From the IMG/VR virus record IMGVR_UViG_3300035034_003097, positions 1 to 24,434 of that record: 24,434 bases of DNA; one strand, given 5' to 3'. The position numbers were made by a program, and so were the translations under genes. Origin of the DNA: a virus. Shown here piece after piece: positions 15,613-22,314 of this stretch (position 1 is the first letter of the stretch; each line of letters opens with the position of its first letter). The notes below the pieces were generated by a model. The model had not been told where the DNA came from, made no database searches, and was given only the letters and a program-made list of their open reading frames with translations.

Positions 15613-15676
15613 GTACTTCAATGTGACCAACCGAGCAAAGGCTGTGAAGTACTGACTAGGTTAGCTAATTCCTAGT
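15613..15676. promoter_or_regulatory. Two operator-like inverted repeats
   Basis: GTACTTCA (15613-15620) and TGAAGTAC (15645-15652) form a perfect 8-bp pair around 24 bases. Directly after it, ACTAGG (15655-15660) and CCTAGT (15671-15676) form a 6-bp pair around a TTAGCTAA palindrome. The second lies just downstream of a minus-strand TATACT (15685-15690), a possible -10 of the early promoter that has no clear -35. This is where a repressor such as the small HTH protein would be expected to bind. Confidence 0.45.
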
Positions 15677-15721
15677 ATGATATTAGTATAAAACCTTTAC
15701 ACGATTTAAAAAACGGGTGTA

Positions 15722-15754
15722 TTGTTGATTCTTTGTTGATTTTTTATTGATTCT
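15722..15754. repeat. Three tandem 11-bp repeats
   Basis: TTGTTGATTCT, TTGTTGATTTT and TTATTGATTCT follow one another without a gap (15722-15732, 15733-15743, 15744-15754). A period of 11 bp places the same face of each unit near one side of the helix, as expected for cooperative binding of a regulator. They lie between the early-gene side and the promoter of the HTH-HamA-HamB operon. Confidence 0.6.
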
Positions 15755-15781
15755 TTACAAATGCGAATTTTTTCTTTGTAA

Positions 15782-15810
15782 TTTCAAATAATAATTTTAT
15801 ATGATATAAT
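15782..15810 (+). promoter_or_regulatory. Promoter of the HTH-HamA-HamB operon
   Basis: A consensus TATAAT (15805-15810) with an extended -10 TG (15802-15803) lies 27 bp before the ATG of the HTH gene. The -35 position at 17-bp spacing reads TTTCAA, a weak match, which suits an extended -10 promoter. The tandem repeats lie about 30 bp upstream. Confidence 0.65.
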
Positions 15811-15836
15811 TTAAATTAATAAAGGAGGTGTTTTCT

Positions 15837-16046
15837 ATGACCTATAACTACAATGGATTATGGAAATTGATGATAGACAATAACCTCAAGAAGAAAGACA
15901 TAATGGTAAAGGCTAAAATTTCATCATCAACTATGGCTAAAATAGGAAAAGGACTCCCAGTTAAATTGGAAGTCCTAGCAAGAATATGCGAATTGCTTAA
16001 ATGTAATATTGGAGATATTTTAGACATTCGCATTGAGGGGGAATAA
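15837..16046 (+). CDS. Small Cro/CI-type HTH regulator
   Basis: A 69-residue DNA-binding protein that is almost only an HTH domain of the HTH_26/YozG-like group: LWKLMIDNNLKKKDIMVKAK (about 8-27), then ISSSTMAKIGKG and VLARICELLKCNIGDILDI. Such small regulators often precede methylase and defence operons in Firmicutes. The ATG at 15837 is chosen over the GTG at 15828 because the latter is part of the ribosome binding site AAAGGAGGTG. It starts the operon, with the HamA-like gene following after 3 bp, so it very likely controls the operon through the repeats upstream. A role as phage repressor too is possible, but it lacks the protease domain of CI. Confidence 0.88.
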   Translation: MTYNYNGLWKLMIDNNLKKKDIMVKAKISSSTMAKIGKGLPVKLEVLARICELLKCNIGDILDIRIEGE

Positions 16047-16049
16047 ATC

Positions 16050-17501
16050 ATGAAAAAACTCTGCTTCAGTTCATACTTTAAAATTCTTTCACAAGCAAAA
16101 TCTGGTGGGAATCAAGAAGATCTATTTAGAAGTATAATAGGTCCACTTTTTGCAAGTGGAGGTAGATACAACGATGATAGAAGTACAATAACTCGATATA
16201 AAAGTGGTAAGGATGATATTCCTACCAATTTGTCAAGTGCTGCTCATAGTGGAGATGTCAATTATTTAGTTACTGAATATAGCAAAGATTTAATAAAGCG
16301 ACTAGCTCCAGACAAAAGGGCTAATATTATACTTGCAGTTAAAGATTTACTTACAAGCGAAAACACCTTACCTGAAAACACAATAATTGGTGATGATACT
16401 TCTTATTCCAAAGCCAATATTATTAACAGTTCTACATTTTCAATCCCATCTTTTCTAGCAAATATAACTTTGTACTGTCTAAAGATTTCTAATGAAGTCA
16501 CTCCAGAAATAAATAATACTTTTCTTGATTCCTTTGATTCAAGACGGAGTGAAATTAACTTTAATGATAATCCATTAAGAGTAGATCCAGAACTAACATT
16601 TACAGCTAGACAAGAATCATTTGATAGAACGTTTTTTGAAATTACTCATCCCGGTTCTTTAACAACACCTAATCACTCAACGATAAAAATATATGGCTTA
16701 AGTTTTCAAAACAAAGAGTTCAATTTTAGAGATATCAACTCATTTGTACTTAACAATATAGGAAGATATGTTTTTTCTAGAGCTAAAAGAAATGAATATA
16801 AAACAAACGACAACTTTGAAACTCTAGCATTTGACGCAGTCAAAGAGTTAAAAAGAATTAATTCATCATTTTCGTTGGGAGATCATTTTTCTGAAGTCAT
16901 GCTCTACTCTTTTTTGGAATGTGCTCTTAAAGCTCCCAAGATACTAAGTAAAGTTGAGCTAAACAATATAGGTGGTTCCTATAACAGTTCTAGTTCAGGA
17001 GTGCACCTAATGATTTCAAATGATGTAAGCTTAAGAAATCACCAATTAGCATTCGGTGCATCAAACGTACTGAACAATATCAATATCGCAATAGACAATG
17101 CATTTTTACAAATTATAGAAATAATTAATAATCTAGCGGATGAGATAGATTTGGTCGAGAGTAACATTCTAGATTCTTCTTTTGATAAAGAGACCACTAA
17201 ATTCTTGAAACGAACTCTTGTTCCAACAAAAACAACTATGTCATCTCCAGATACTTCATTTGGAGTATTCTTAGGTTACTCAATTTCACTAGATGGAACC
17301 GACAGTCTCAGCAATATTGATTTCGCTAATCATATGAGAAACAGGATGCAAACTGATATCTTATCTGTTATACCTTATATTCAAAACAAGATTGCTACCT
17401 TAGGGCTAAGTGGTTATTCATTTTACTTATACATACTTCCATTGATAAATGCTGAATCTGATAAGGATACAATAATGAACTCCTCTTTGGGGGTAGAATA
17501 A
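16050..17501 (+). CDS. hamA-like: HamA-like (DUF1837) protein with N-terminal extension and altered nuclease motif
   Basis: A 483-residue protein in two parts. Residues 1 to about 180 are an extra domain I do not recognise, with a RSTITRYKSGKDDIP segment (44-58) and a helical following part. From about 180 the sequence follows HamA/DUF1837, the nuclease subunit of Hachiman defence: FSEVMLYSFLECALKAPKIL (280-299), SGVHLM (316-321), and QLAFGASNVLNNINIAIDNA (332-351). In active HamA the last motif reads GESK, a PD-(D/E)XK catalytic pair; here it is G-A-S-N (A337, N339), and the usual Asp near GVHL is Ser. Glu282 is kept. So the nuclease is probably inactive, unless other residues serve. HamA is normally about 250-300 residues. 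The stop codon is followed at once by the ATG of the helicase. The family call is from motif memory. Confidence 0.72.
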   Translation: MKKLCFSSYFKILSQAKSGGNQEDLFRSIIGPLFASGGRYNDDRSTITRYKSGKDDIPTNLSSAAHSGDVNYLVTEYSKDLIKRLAPDKRANIILAVKDLLTSENTLPENTIIGDDTSYSKANIINSSTFSIPSFLANITLYCLKISNEVTPEINNTFLDSFDSRRSEINFNDNPLRVDPELTFTARQESFDRTFFEITHPGSLTTPNHSTIKIYGLSFQNKEFNFRDINSFVLNNIGRYVFSRAKRNEYKTNDNFETLAFDAVKELKRINSSFSLGDHFSEVMLYSFLECALKAPKILSKVELNNIGGSYNSSSSGVHLMISNDVSLRNHQLAFGASNVLNNINIAIDNAFLQIIEIINNLADEIDLVESNILDSSFDKETTKFLKRTLVPTKTTMSSPDTSFGVFLGYSISLDGTDSLSNIDFANHMRNRMQTDILSVIPYIQNKIATLGLSGYSFYLYILPLINAESDKDTIMNSSLGVE

Positions 17502-20114
17502 ATGATAAAACCAAGAAATCTTACTTTGGGTGAAGAAATCTTTGCTGATATAGAATCCAACGAGTATTTGCATGAAATCTTCTCTTCAATTACTTATAAC
17601 TATACACTCAAGCTATTTGATGGTATCAACAGATCACCAAAGGAAATCAACATTAATGATGCGTTAAGATTTGCAGATTTACTATCAAAATCCACATATA
17701 AAGAAGAACATAGAGAGTTAGCCCAACAAATAATAGCCATACTAAACTACCTTTACCCTGACAATAAAAAAATAGATCTCTTTGCACATTCAATCTTACA
17801 AGTCATCGGTAATTATAGAGGTCTTGAGTTATTAAACAAGGGACAAAACTACATATCAATCTTTGATGAAATTTATTCTAAATTTGATAAAAAATATCTA
17901 GCAATTCCTTATCAGGATGGAATGTATTTTTTCCATCCACAAAAAGCAATTTACGACCGATTAAATGAAGAATCTTTCAGTTACTCTGGACCAACTTCTC
18001 TCGGAAAATCCTTCTTATTAAGAACTTTCATAAAAGATAAGATTATAAACGGATATGACGGTAATTTTGCAATATTAGTACCAACAAAAGCATTGATAAG
18101 TGAAATCACAAAAAGTGTAATTAATGATTTAAAACAGTTTCTAAATGAAAAAAATTATGTTGTAATTAATTCTTCTGGTGCTCTTGCTTTAAAAGATGAT
18201 CATAAATATATATTTATTCTAACACCAGAAAGAATGTTGTACTTATTGATTTCGTTCCCAGCAATAAATATTGATTATTTATTCATCGATGAAGCTCACA
18301 AAATATCAACCAATGATGAACGGAGTGCATTCTACTACAAAGTCACTAGTATGCTTAGTAATAGGAATAATAAAACTAATGTAGTCTTTGCTTCTCCAAA
18401 CATCCCAAATCCTGATGAGTATTTAAAACTATTGCCTAATCCAGAAGACCCCAAAGAAAGAACGCTAATTACATCGTATTCTCCTGTAAGTCATATTCAA
18501 TATTTAGTAGATCTTGTCTCTAATCAAATTTCTATTTATAACGACTTGACTAATTCGTTTAATCAATTGTTCAACATACGATATAATGATGAATCAAATC
18601 ACATTGACTTTATCAAATATATGAGTAAACATGATAATAAGGTGCAAAGTATTGTTTATTGTAATTCAAAAGCAAATGCTATTGAATTTGCACGAGAATT
18701 TGCGAAAAATTTACCTGTGAGGGATGATATAGAAGAATTGATTGCTCTTTCAAATGAGATTAAAAATGAGATTCATTCAGATTATTATCTTCCTGAATTA
18801 ATTAAAAAGGGAGTTGCTTTCCATGTCGGTTACTTGCCTAACTACATACGTTCAGATATAGAGGATTTATATAGAAAACAAATGATCACGACACTATTCT
18901 GTACTAGTACGCTAGTTGAGGGAGTTAATCTTCCAGCTGATAATCTTTTTATAATGAGCTATCAACGATCTAGAAGTATCATGAGCGCGGTTGAGTTTAA
19001 AAATTTAATTGGTCGTGTAGGTAGAATTGAATATAACCTATATGGAAATGTTTTTTTGGTAAGATATAAAAATAACCAAGATATTGAAAAATACGAGAGT
19101 TTAGTCACCGATAAAATACCTGAACAAAAGCTTTCTCTTTTATCAGCACTAACAAAACCCCAAAAACAAAAAATTGTAGAGTCATTAGTTCAAGGAAATA
19201 TTAAGCTTCTAAAGTATCCAAAAGATCAAACACAATCTAATTATTCATTAATGAGAAAATTCGCTTTGATTTTATTAAAAGATATTACATCTGAAAAGAG
19301 AAGTATAGTTGTTGACACTTTTGCTGATTTTCTAAGTGAAGACTCAATGCAAGTTATCAAAACAAACTTTTTAAAAGACAAAAAACATACTCCTGACGAT
19401 GATATCAATATATCAATAGATCAAAATGAACGGTTAGCTGATGCTATAAATAATGGTTTATCATATCCGCCAGTTGTCAATGGTATTGTTGACTACAATG
19501 AACTTGTAGAGTTTCTTAAAAAACTAAGTTCGATATTTATGTGGGAATATTATGAAAAGTCAACTATTGGCAAAACAAATCAAGATGGTGATTTAGCTGT
19601 TTTAAGATGGTACGCGGTCGTTCTAGATCAATGGATGACTGGTTATGGATTAAGTCAAATCATAGCTAGAGCCATTAAATATAAACAGGAAGCAGAAAAC
19701 CAGACAATTCAAGTATATGGAAGCTTCATACCATATAATGATTCAAGAGAACACAGAAACATTGTAATATCCGATACACTTAATATTGTTGATAATATCA
19801 TATTATTTAAATTCTCTAACTACTTTTTAAGATTCTCAACTGAGTATAAAAACATACACGGTATTGAAGATAATTTTGAGAACGACTGGTATGAGTATGT
19901 AGAATATGGTTCAACTAACAAACTAACTATTTTCTTACAAAGAAATGGATTCACACGAGAAACATCAACATACATTAAAACCCACCAAGAACAATATGTT
20001 ACTATTTTGGAAGATGCAGTTAAGCTTGACAAATCTTTGCTCGAATGTAATAAAGAAACAGTTCGACAAGAGGTTCAACAAATACACTATAATCTCCCGA
20101 ATCTATTTGCATAA
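17502..20114 (+). CDS. hamB-like: HamB-like superfamily 2 DEAH helicase
   Basis: An 870-residue helicase of the Ski2-like kind found with HamA. The N-terminal about 150 residues are helical. Motif I is SGPTSLGKS (162-170, Lys169), motif II DEAH (263-266), motif III FASPN instead of SAT. The second RecA domain has CTSTLVEGVNLPADN and motif VI GRVGR (504-508), followed by EYNLYGNVFLV. The remaining 350 residues are a helical C-terminal part without a known motif. In Hachiman the helicase holds the HamA nuclease in check until it senses damaged or phage DNA. The gene starts directly at the end of the HamA-like gene (no gap), so the two are coupled. The catalytic motifs are intact, in contrast with those of its partner. 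Confidence 0.82.
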   Translation: MIKPRNLTLGEEIFADIESNEYLHEIFSSITYNYTLKLFDGINRSPKEININDALRFADLLSKSTYKEEHRELAQQIIAILNYLYPDNKKIDLFAHSILQVIGNYRGLELLNKGQNYISIFDEIYSKFDKKYLAIPYQDGMYFFHPQKAIYDRLNEESFSYSGPTSLGKSFLLRTFIKDKIINGYDGNFAILVPTKALISEITKSVINDLKQFLNEKNYVVINSSGALALKDDHKYIFILTPERMLYLLISFPAINIDYLFIDEAHKISTNDERSAFYYKVTSMLSNRNNKTNVVFASPNIPNPDEYLKLLPNPEDPKERTLITSYSPVSHIQYLVDLVSNQISIYNDLTNSFNQLFNIRYNDESNHIDFIKYMSKHDNKVQSIVYCNSKANAIEFAREFAKNLPVRDDIEELIALSNEIKNEIHSDYYLPELIKKGVAFHVGYLPNYIRSDIEDLYRKQMITTLFCTSTLVEGVNLPADNLFIMSYQRSRSIMSAVEFKNLIGRVGRIEYNLYGNVFLVRYKNNQDIEKYESLVTDKIPEQKLSLLSALTKPQKQKIVESLVQGNIKLLKYPKDQTQSNYSLMRKFALILLKDITSEKRSIVVDTFADFLSEDSMQVIKTNFLKDKKHTPDDDINISIDQNERLADAINNGLSYPPVVNGIVDYNELVEFLKKLSSIFMWEYYEKSTIGKTNQDGDLAVLRWYAVVLDQWMTGYGLSQIIARAIKYKQEAENQTIQVYGSFIPYNDSREHRNIVISDTLNIVDNIILFKFSNYFLRFSTEYKNIHGIEDNFENDWYEYVEYGSTNKLTIFLQRNGFTRETSTYIKTHQEQYVTILEDAVKLDKSLLECNKETVRQEVQQIHYNLPNLFA

Positions 20115-20155
20115 AAAAAGCGACTCAACTCAATTAAGAGCTGGGTCGCAATTTT
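20113..20155. terminator. Two-way terminator between convergent genes
   Basis: GCGACTCA (20120-20127) pairs with TGGGTCGC (20142-20149), including one G-U, and an inner CTC/GAG. A run of seven As (20113-20119) gives a T-run to minus-strand transcripts, and AATTTT (20150-20155) a weaker one to the plus strand. It would end both the hamB-like gene and the gene arriving from 20213. Confidence 0.8.
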
Positions 20156-20212
20156 ACAAATTCTTCTTTTTTTCATTTTTCTTGAAATTTTTTTTAATCC
20201 AACTACAATTAA

Positions 20213-21097
20213 TTAATTTTTTTTTACTCTTTTATTATATATTGAAATTATATCTTCAAAAAATGTATCAATTGAAATATCTGATAATTCTAATGGAAAT
20301 GCTGGGTTAACTAAATTATCATCAATTAGATCTTGGGTATTATAATATATTTTTGGAACTGTTTTACTAAAGTCAACAATCATAAGTGCACATCTTTCGT
20401 ACTTATAGTGTTCTCCCATAGATAAATCACGATTATTAATCGCACTAAAAAATGCAATAAAGTCCTCAACTTTAGTTTTATTTGTTTTAAAAGATATATT
20501 TCCTTTAATCATGTCCTGTTCATCATACTCGTACACAGGTGTCAAATAGATTTCTCCCATTGTTAACTCAGGATAGATCATGTGAAGATTTAAGGCTTCA
20601 GCAAAAGTTCTCTCAAATAATGTATCATTATTTTTACCAATGCTGCTTAATTGAGAACGGATATTTATTATCAATGAATTAGTAATAAATTTATCTCCAT
20701 ATGGGTCTGTATGATTACCAAAACTTAAAGGACCCCAATCTACTTTTCTTTTTGCAGGTTTAATCTCTTTCGGAATATATGAGACATCTTGGTTTTTCTT
20801 TTTTAAGAATCCATATACACCCAGCTCTGGTTTAGAAGCTTTAAGCGGAGGATTAATCTGTCTTTGATTTAATCCATATAGAACTAGACCTTCCTTAGCT
20901 AATTCATGGATATGATTGATTAACTTAGAAGAACGGATAAAACTCTCCTTCGCTTTTAAACCATTTGCAATTTTATGTCTATTCTCTAATTTCACAAATT
21001 TATCTGCATACAAAGAATGATTTTGAATAGCCCATTCTAATTCATTCTTAATCAATAAAACTTTGGCTTCAGCTATCTGCTTAACTTTATCATTCAT
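20213..21097 (-). CDS. Unknown protein, possible restriction endonuclease partner of the methylase
   Basis: A 294-residue soluble protein. The N-terminal 75 residues are helical and charged. The middle has a VDWGPLSFGNHTDPYGDKF segment (119-137). The most conserved-looking part is FERTFAEALNLHMIYPELTM (161-180) followed by GEIYLTPVYEYD (181-192), which could be a nuclease core with Glu162, Glu167, Glu177 and Glu182, but I cannot assign a catalytic motif. I suggest a type II restriction enzyme because, without the IS, it would be divergent from an N6-adenine methylase with about 117 bp between. It has an AGGAG ribosome binding site. The IS insertion 40 bp upstream splits its apparent promoter. 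Its C-terminal end faces a shared terminator. Confidence 0.45.
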   Translation of the reverse strand: MNDKVKQIAEAKVLLIKNELEWAIQNHSLYADKFVKLENRHKIANGLKAKESFIRSSKLINHIHELAKEGLVLYGLNQRQINPPLKASKPELGVYGFLKKKNQDVSYIPKEIKPAKRKVDWGPLSFGNHTDPYGDKFITNSLIINIRSQLSSIGKNNDTLFERTFAEALNLHMIYPELTMGEIYLTPVYEYDEQDMIKGNISFKTNKTKVEDFIAFFSAINNRDLSMGEHYKYERCALMIVDFSKTVPKIYYNTQDLIDDNLVNPAFPLELSDISIDTFFEDIISIYNKRVKKN

Positions 21098-21116
21098 AAT
21101 ATCACTCCTAGTAGAA

Positions 21117-21145
21117 ATTTTATCACATTTTATTTAATATGACTA
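21117..21145 (-). promoter_or_regulatory. Promoter of the gene at 20213-21097, broken by the IS
   Basis: An extended -10 TGATAAAAT lies at 21117-21125 on the minus strand. At 17-bp spacing the present -35 (21140-21145) is TAGTCA, supplied by the IS end. Deleting the IS plus one target copy brings TTGTGA (now 22248-22253, minus strand) to exactly that spot. So the 8-bp target lies within the former spacer, and the IS replaced a good -35 by a poor one. Confidence 0.55.
21130..21137. repeat. Left 8-bp target duplication of the IS
   Basis: TTATTTAA directly abuts the left end of the IS and is repeated exactly at 22238-22245. Eight base pairs is the normal target duplication length for the IS1595 family. 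Confidence 0.9.
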
Positions 21146-22237
21146 TAAAGAAAGCCCAACTTTTATGATTGATGCTAGTATAAAAATAGGACATATTAAA
21201 CATAGAGAGTACATGATAAGATAAGAATTGAAAAGGAGCGAACTTTCTATGGCAAAAGAACTTTCTTTAATTGATTTTATTGAATTATTTGGCAGTGAAG
21301 AAAAATGCATATCCTATCTTTTTAACACAAGATATCCAAACTATTCTTGCAAAAAATGTCATGGCACTCGGTTGTCAGCAATAACAACAAGACCTCATCA
21401 ATATTACTGTAAAGACTGTCACACTCAAATTTCAGTCCTCAAAAGCACACTGTTTGAAAATTCGAAGATTTCTTTGAACAAATGGTTTTTGGCAATCTTT
21501 TTAACATCTAGAGATAAGCGTGGCGTTTCGTCATTAACATTATCTAGAGAATTGAGCATCGGTCTTCCGACAGCAATAGAAATGCTTAGAGAATTAAGAG
21601 TACTCATGGCCAAAAGAGATCAGGTGTACAAACTATCAGGTATGATTGAAATTGATGAGTTCTTTATTGGTTCATCCGGTGGTAAACAGGGTCGAGGGAC
21701 TTCAAAAAACAAGGTTATTATCGCTTTATCCCACCAAACTGTCGCTAAAAACAAGGAAACAGATGAGTTCATTGAAGTTTATAGGGATTCAACATCTGAA
21801 CTTTTTCAAGAAAGCAGCGACTACGAAATTTTAAATATTCCGATGTACTGCAAAATGATGGTTACTGAATCATTGGACAAGAAAACAATCAATCAATTCG
21901 TCACCGATAACATCGAAGTAGATTCTTTAATTGTAACAGACAAATATAGAGGGTATAGTAAACTTGTCGAAACTGGTAACCAGCATACAGCTATTGAATT
22001 TAATCCAGATGATAATCAGTATCATCATTTGCACATTGTTATATCCAATTTGAAGTCATTCGTACTTGGAACATATCACGGATTAGGTGCAGAATACCTT
22101 CAATCTTATTTGGATGAATTCTGTTACAGATTTAATAGAAGAAAATTACGTGATATACTGTTTGATAGACTATTAGAATTGACCATTAAAAACCAGTAGA
22201 TTTAAAACACAAAAGTTGGGCTTTCTTTATAGTCATG
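21138..22237 (+). mobile_element. Complete IS1595-family insertion sequence, 1100 bp
   Basis: The ends are 30-bp inverted repeats (21138-21167 and 22208-22237) that differ at two positions (the outermost base and base 28). They share the core ATGACTATAAAG followed by AAAGCCCAACTTTT. The element holds a single intact transposase gene and is flanked by a perfect 8-bp direct repeat TTATTTAA. Structure and exact duplication suggest a fairly recent insertion of a still functional element. It sits in the divergent promoter region between the unknown gene at 20213 and the methylase gene. Confidence 0.92.
21249..22199 (+). CDS. tnp: IS1595-family transposase (ISXO2-like)
   Basis: A 316-residue transposase. 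The N-terminal zinc ribbon has Cys34, Cys37, Cys54 and Cys57 (CKKC, CKDC); a helical LSRELSIGLPTAIEMLREL segment follows. The catalytic ISXO2-like domain has EIDEFFIG with the first Asp, IVTDKYRGY with the second Asp, and a C-terminal HIVISNLKSFVLGTYHG, matching the DDNK type of this family. The end CYRFNRRKL is also typical. An upstream in-frame TTG (21228) exists, but the ATG at 21249 follows AGGAG at 21234 and is the better start. No frame break, so it is probably active. Confidence 0.94.
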   Translation: MAKELSLIDFIELFGSEEKCISYLFNTRYPNYSCKKCHGTRLSAITTRPHQYYCKDCHTQISVLKSTLFENSKISLNKWFLAIFLTSRDKRGVSSLTLSRELSIGLPTAIEMLRELRVLMAKRDQVYKLSGMIEIDEFFIGSSGGKQGRGTSKNKVIIALSHQTVAKNKETDEFIEVYRDSTSELFQESSDYEILNIPMYCKMMVTESLDKKTINQFVTDNIEVDSLIVTDKYRGYSKLVETGNQHTAIEFNPDDNQYHHLHIVISNLKSFVLGTYHGLGAEYLQSYLDEFCYRFNRRKLRDILFDRLLELTIKNQ

Positions 22238-22245
22238 TTATTTAA
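22238..22245. repeat. Right 8-bp target duplication of the IS
   Basis: TTATTTAA follows directly on the right end of the IS and matches the copy at 21130-21137 base for base. Confidence 0.9.
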
Positions 22246-22260
22246 AATCACAATGAATAG

Positions 22261-22289
22261 TTGATGTTGAGCGGAGTATGTCGTATAAT
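22261..22289 (+). promoter_or_regulatory. Promoter of the N6-adenine methylase gene
   Basis: TTGATG (22261-22266) and TATAAT (22284-22289) are spaced by exactly 17 bp, a strong vegetative promoter match, 25 bp before the ATG with GGAGG at 22303-22307. It lies wholly to the right of the IS and is therefore intact. Confidence 0.75.
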
Positions 22290-22314
22290 CAAATAAGTAT
22301 ATGGAGGTATAGAG

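Noticed and set aside
15514-15652. Known riboswitch in the divergent region
   Set aside because: The stems do not match a riboswitch core that I recognise; reported only as an unassigned structure.
15722-15754. CRISPR array
   Set aside because: The repeats are 11 bp and have no spacers; no cas genes are in the window.
15828-15836. GTG start for the small HTH gene
   Set aside because: The GTG is part of the AAAGGAGGTG ribosome binding site that is correctly spaced for the ATG at 15837.
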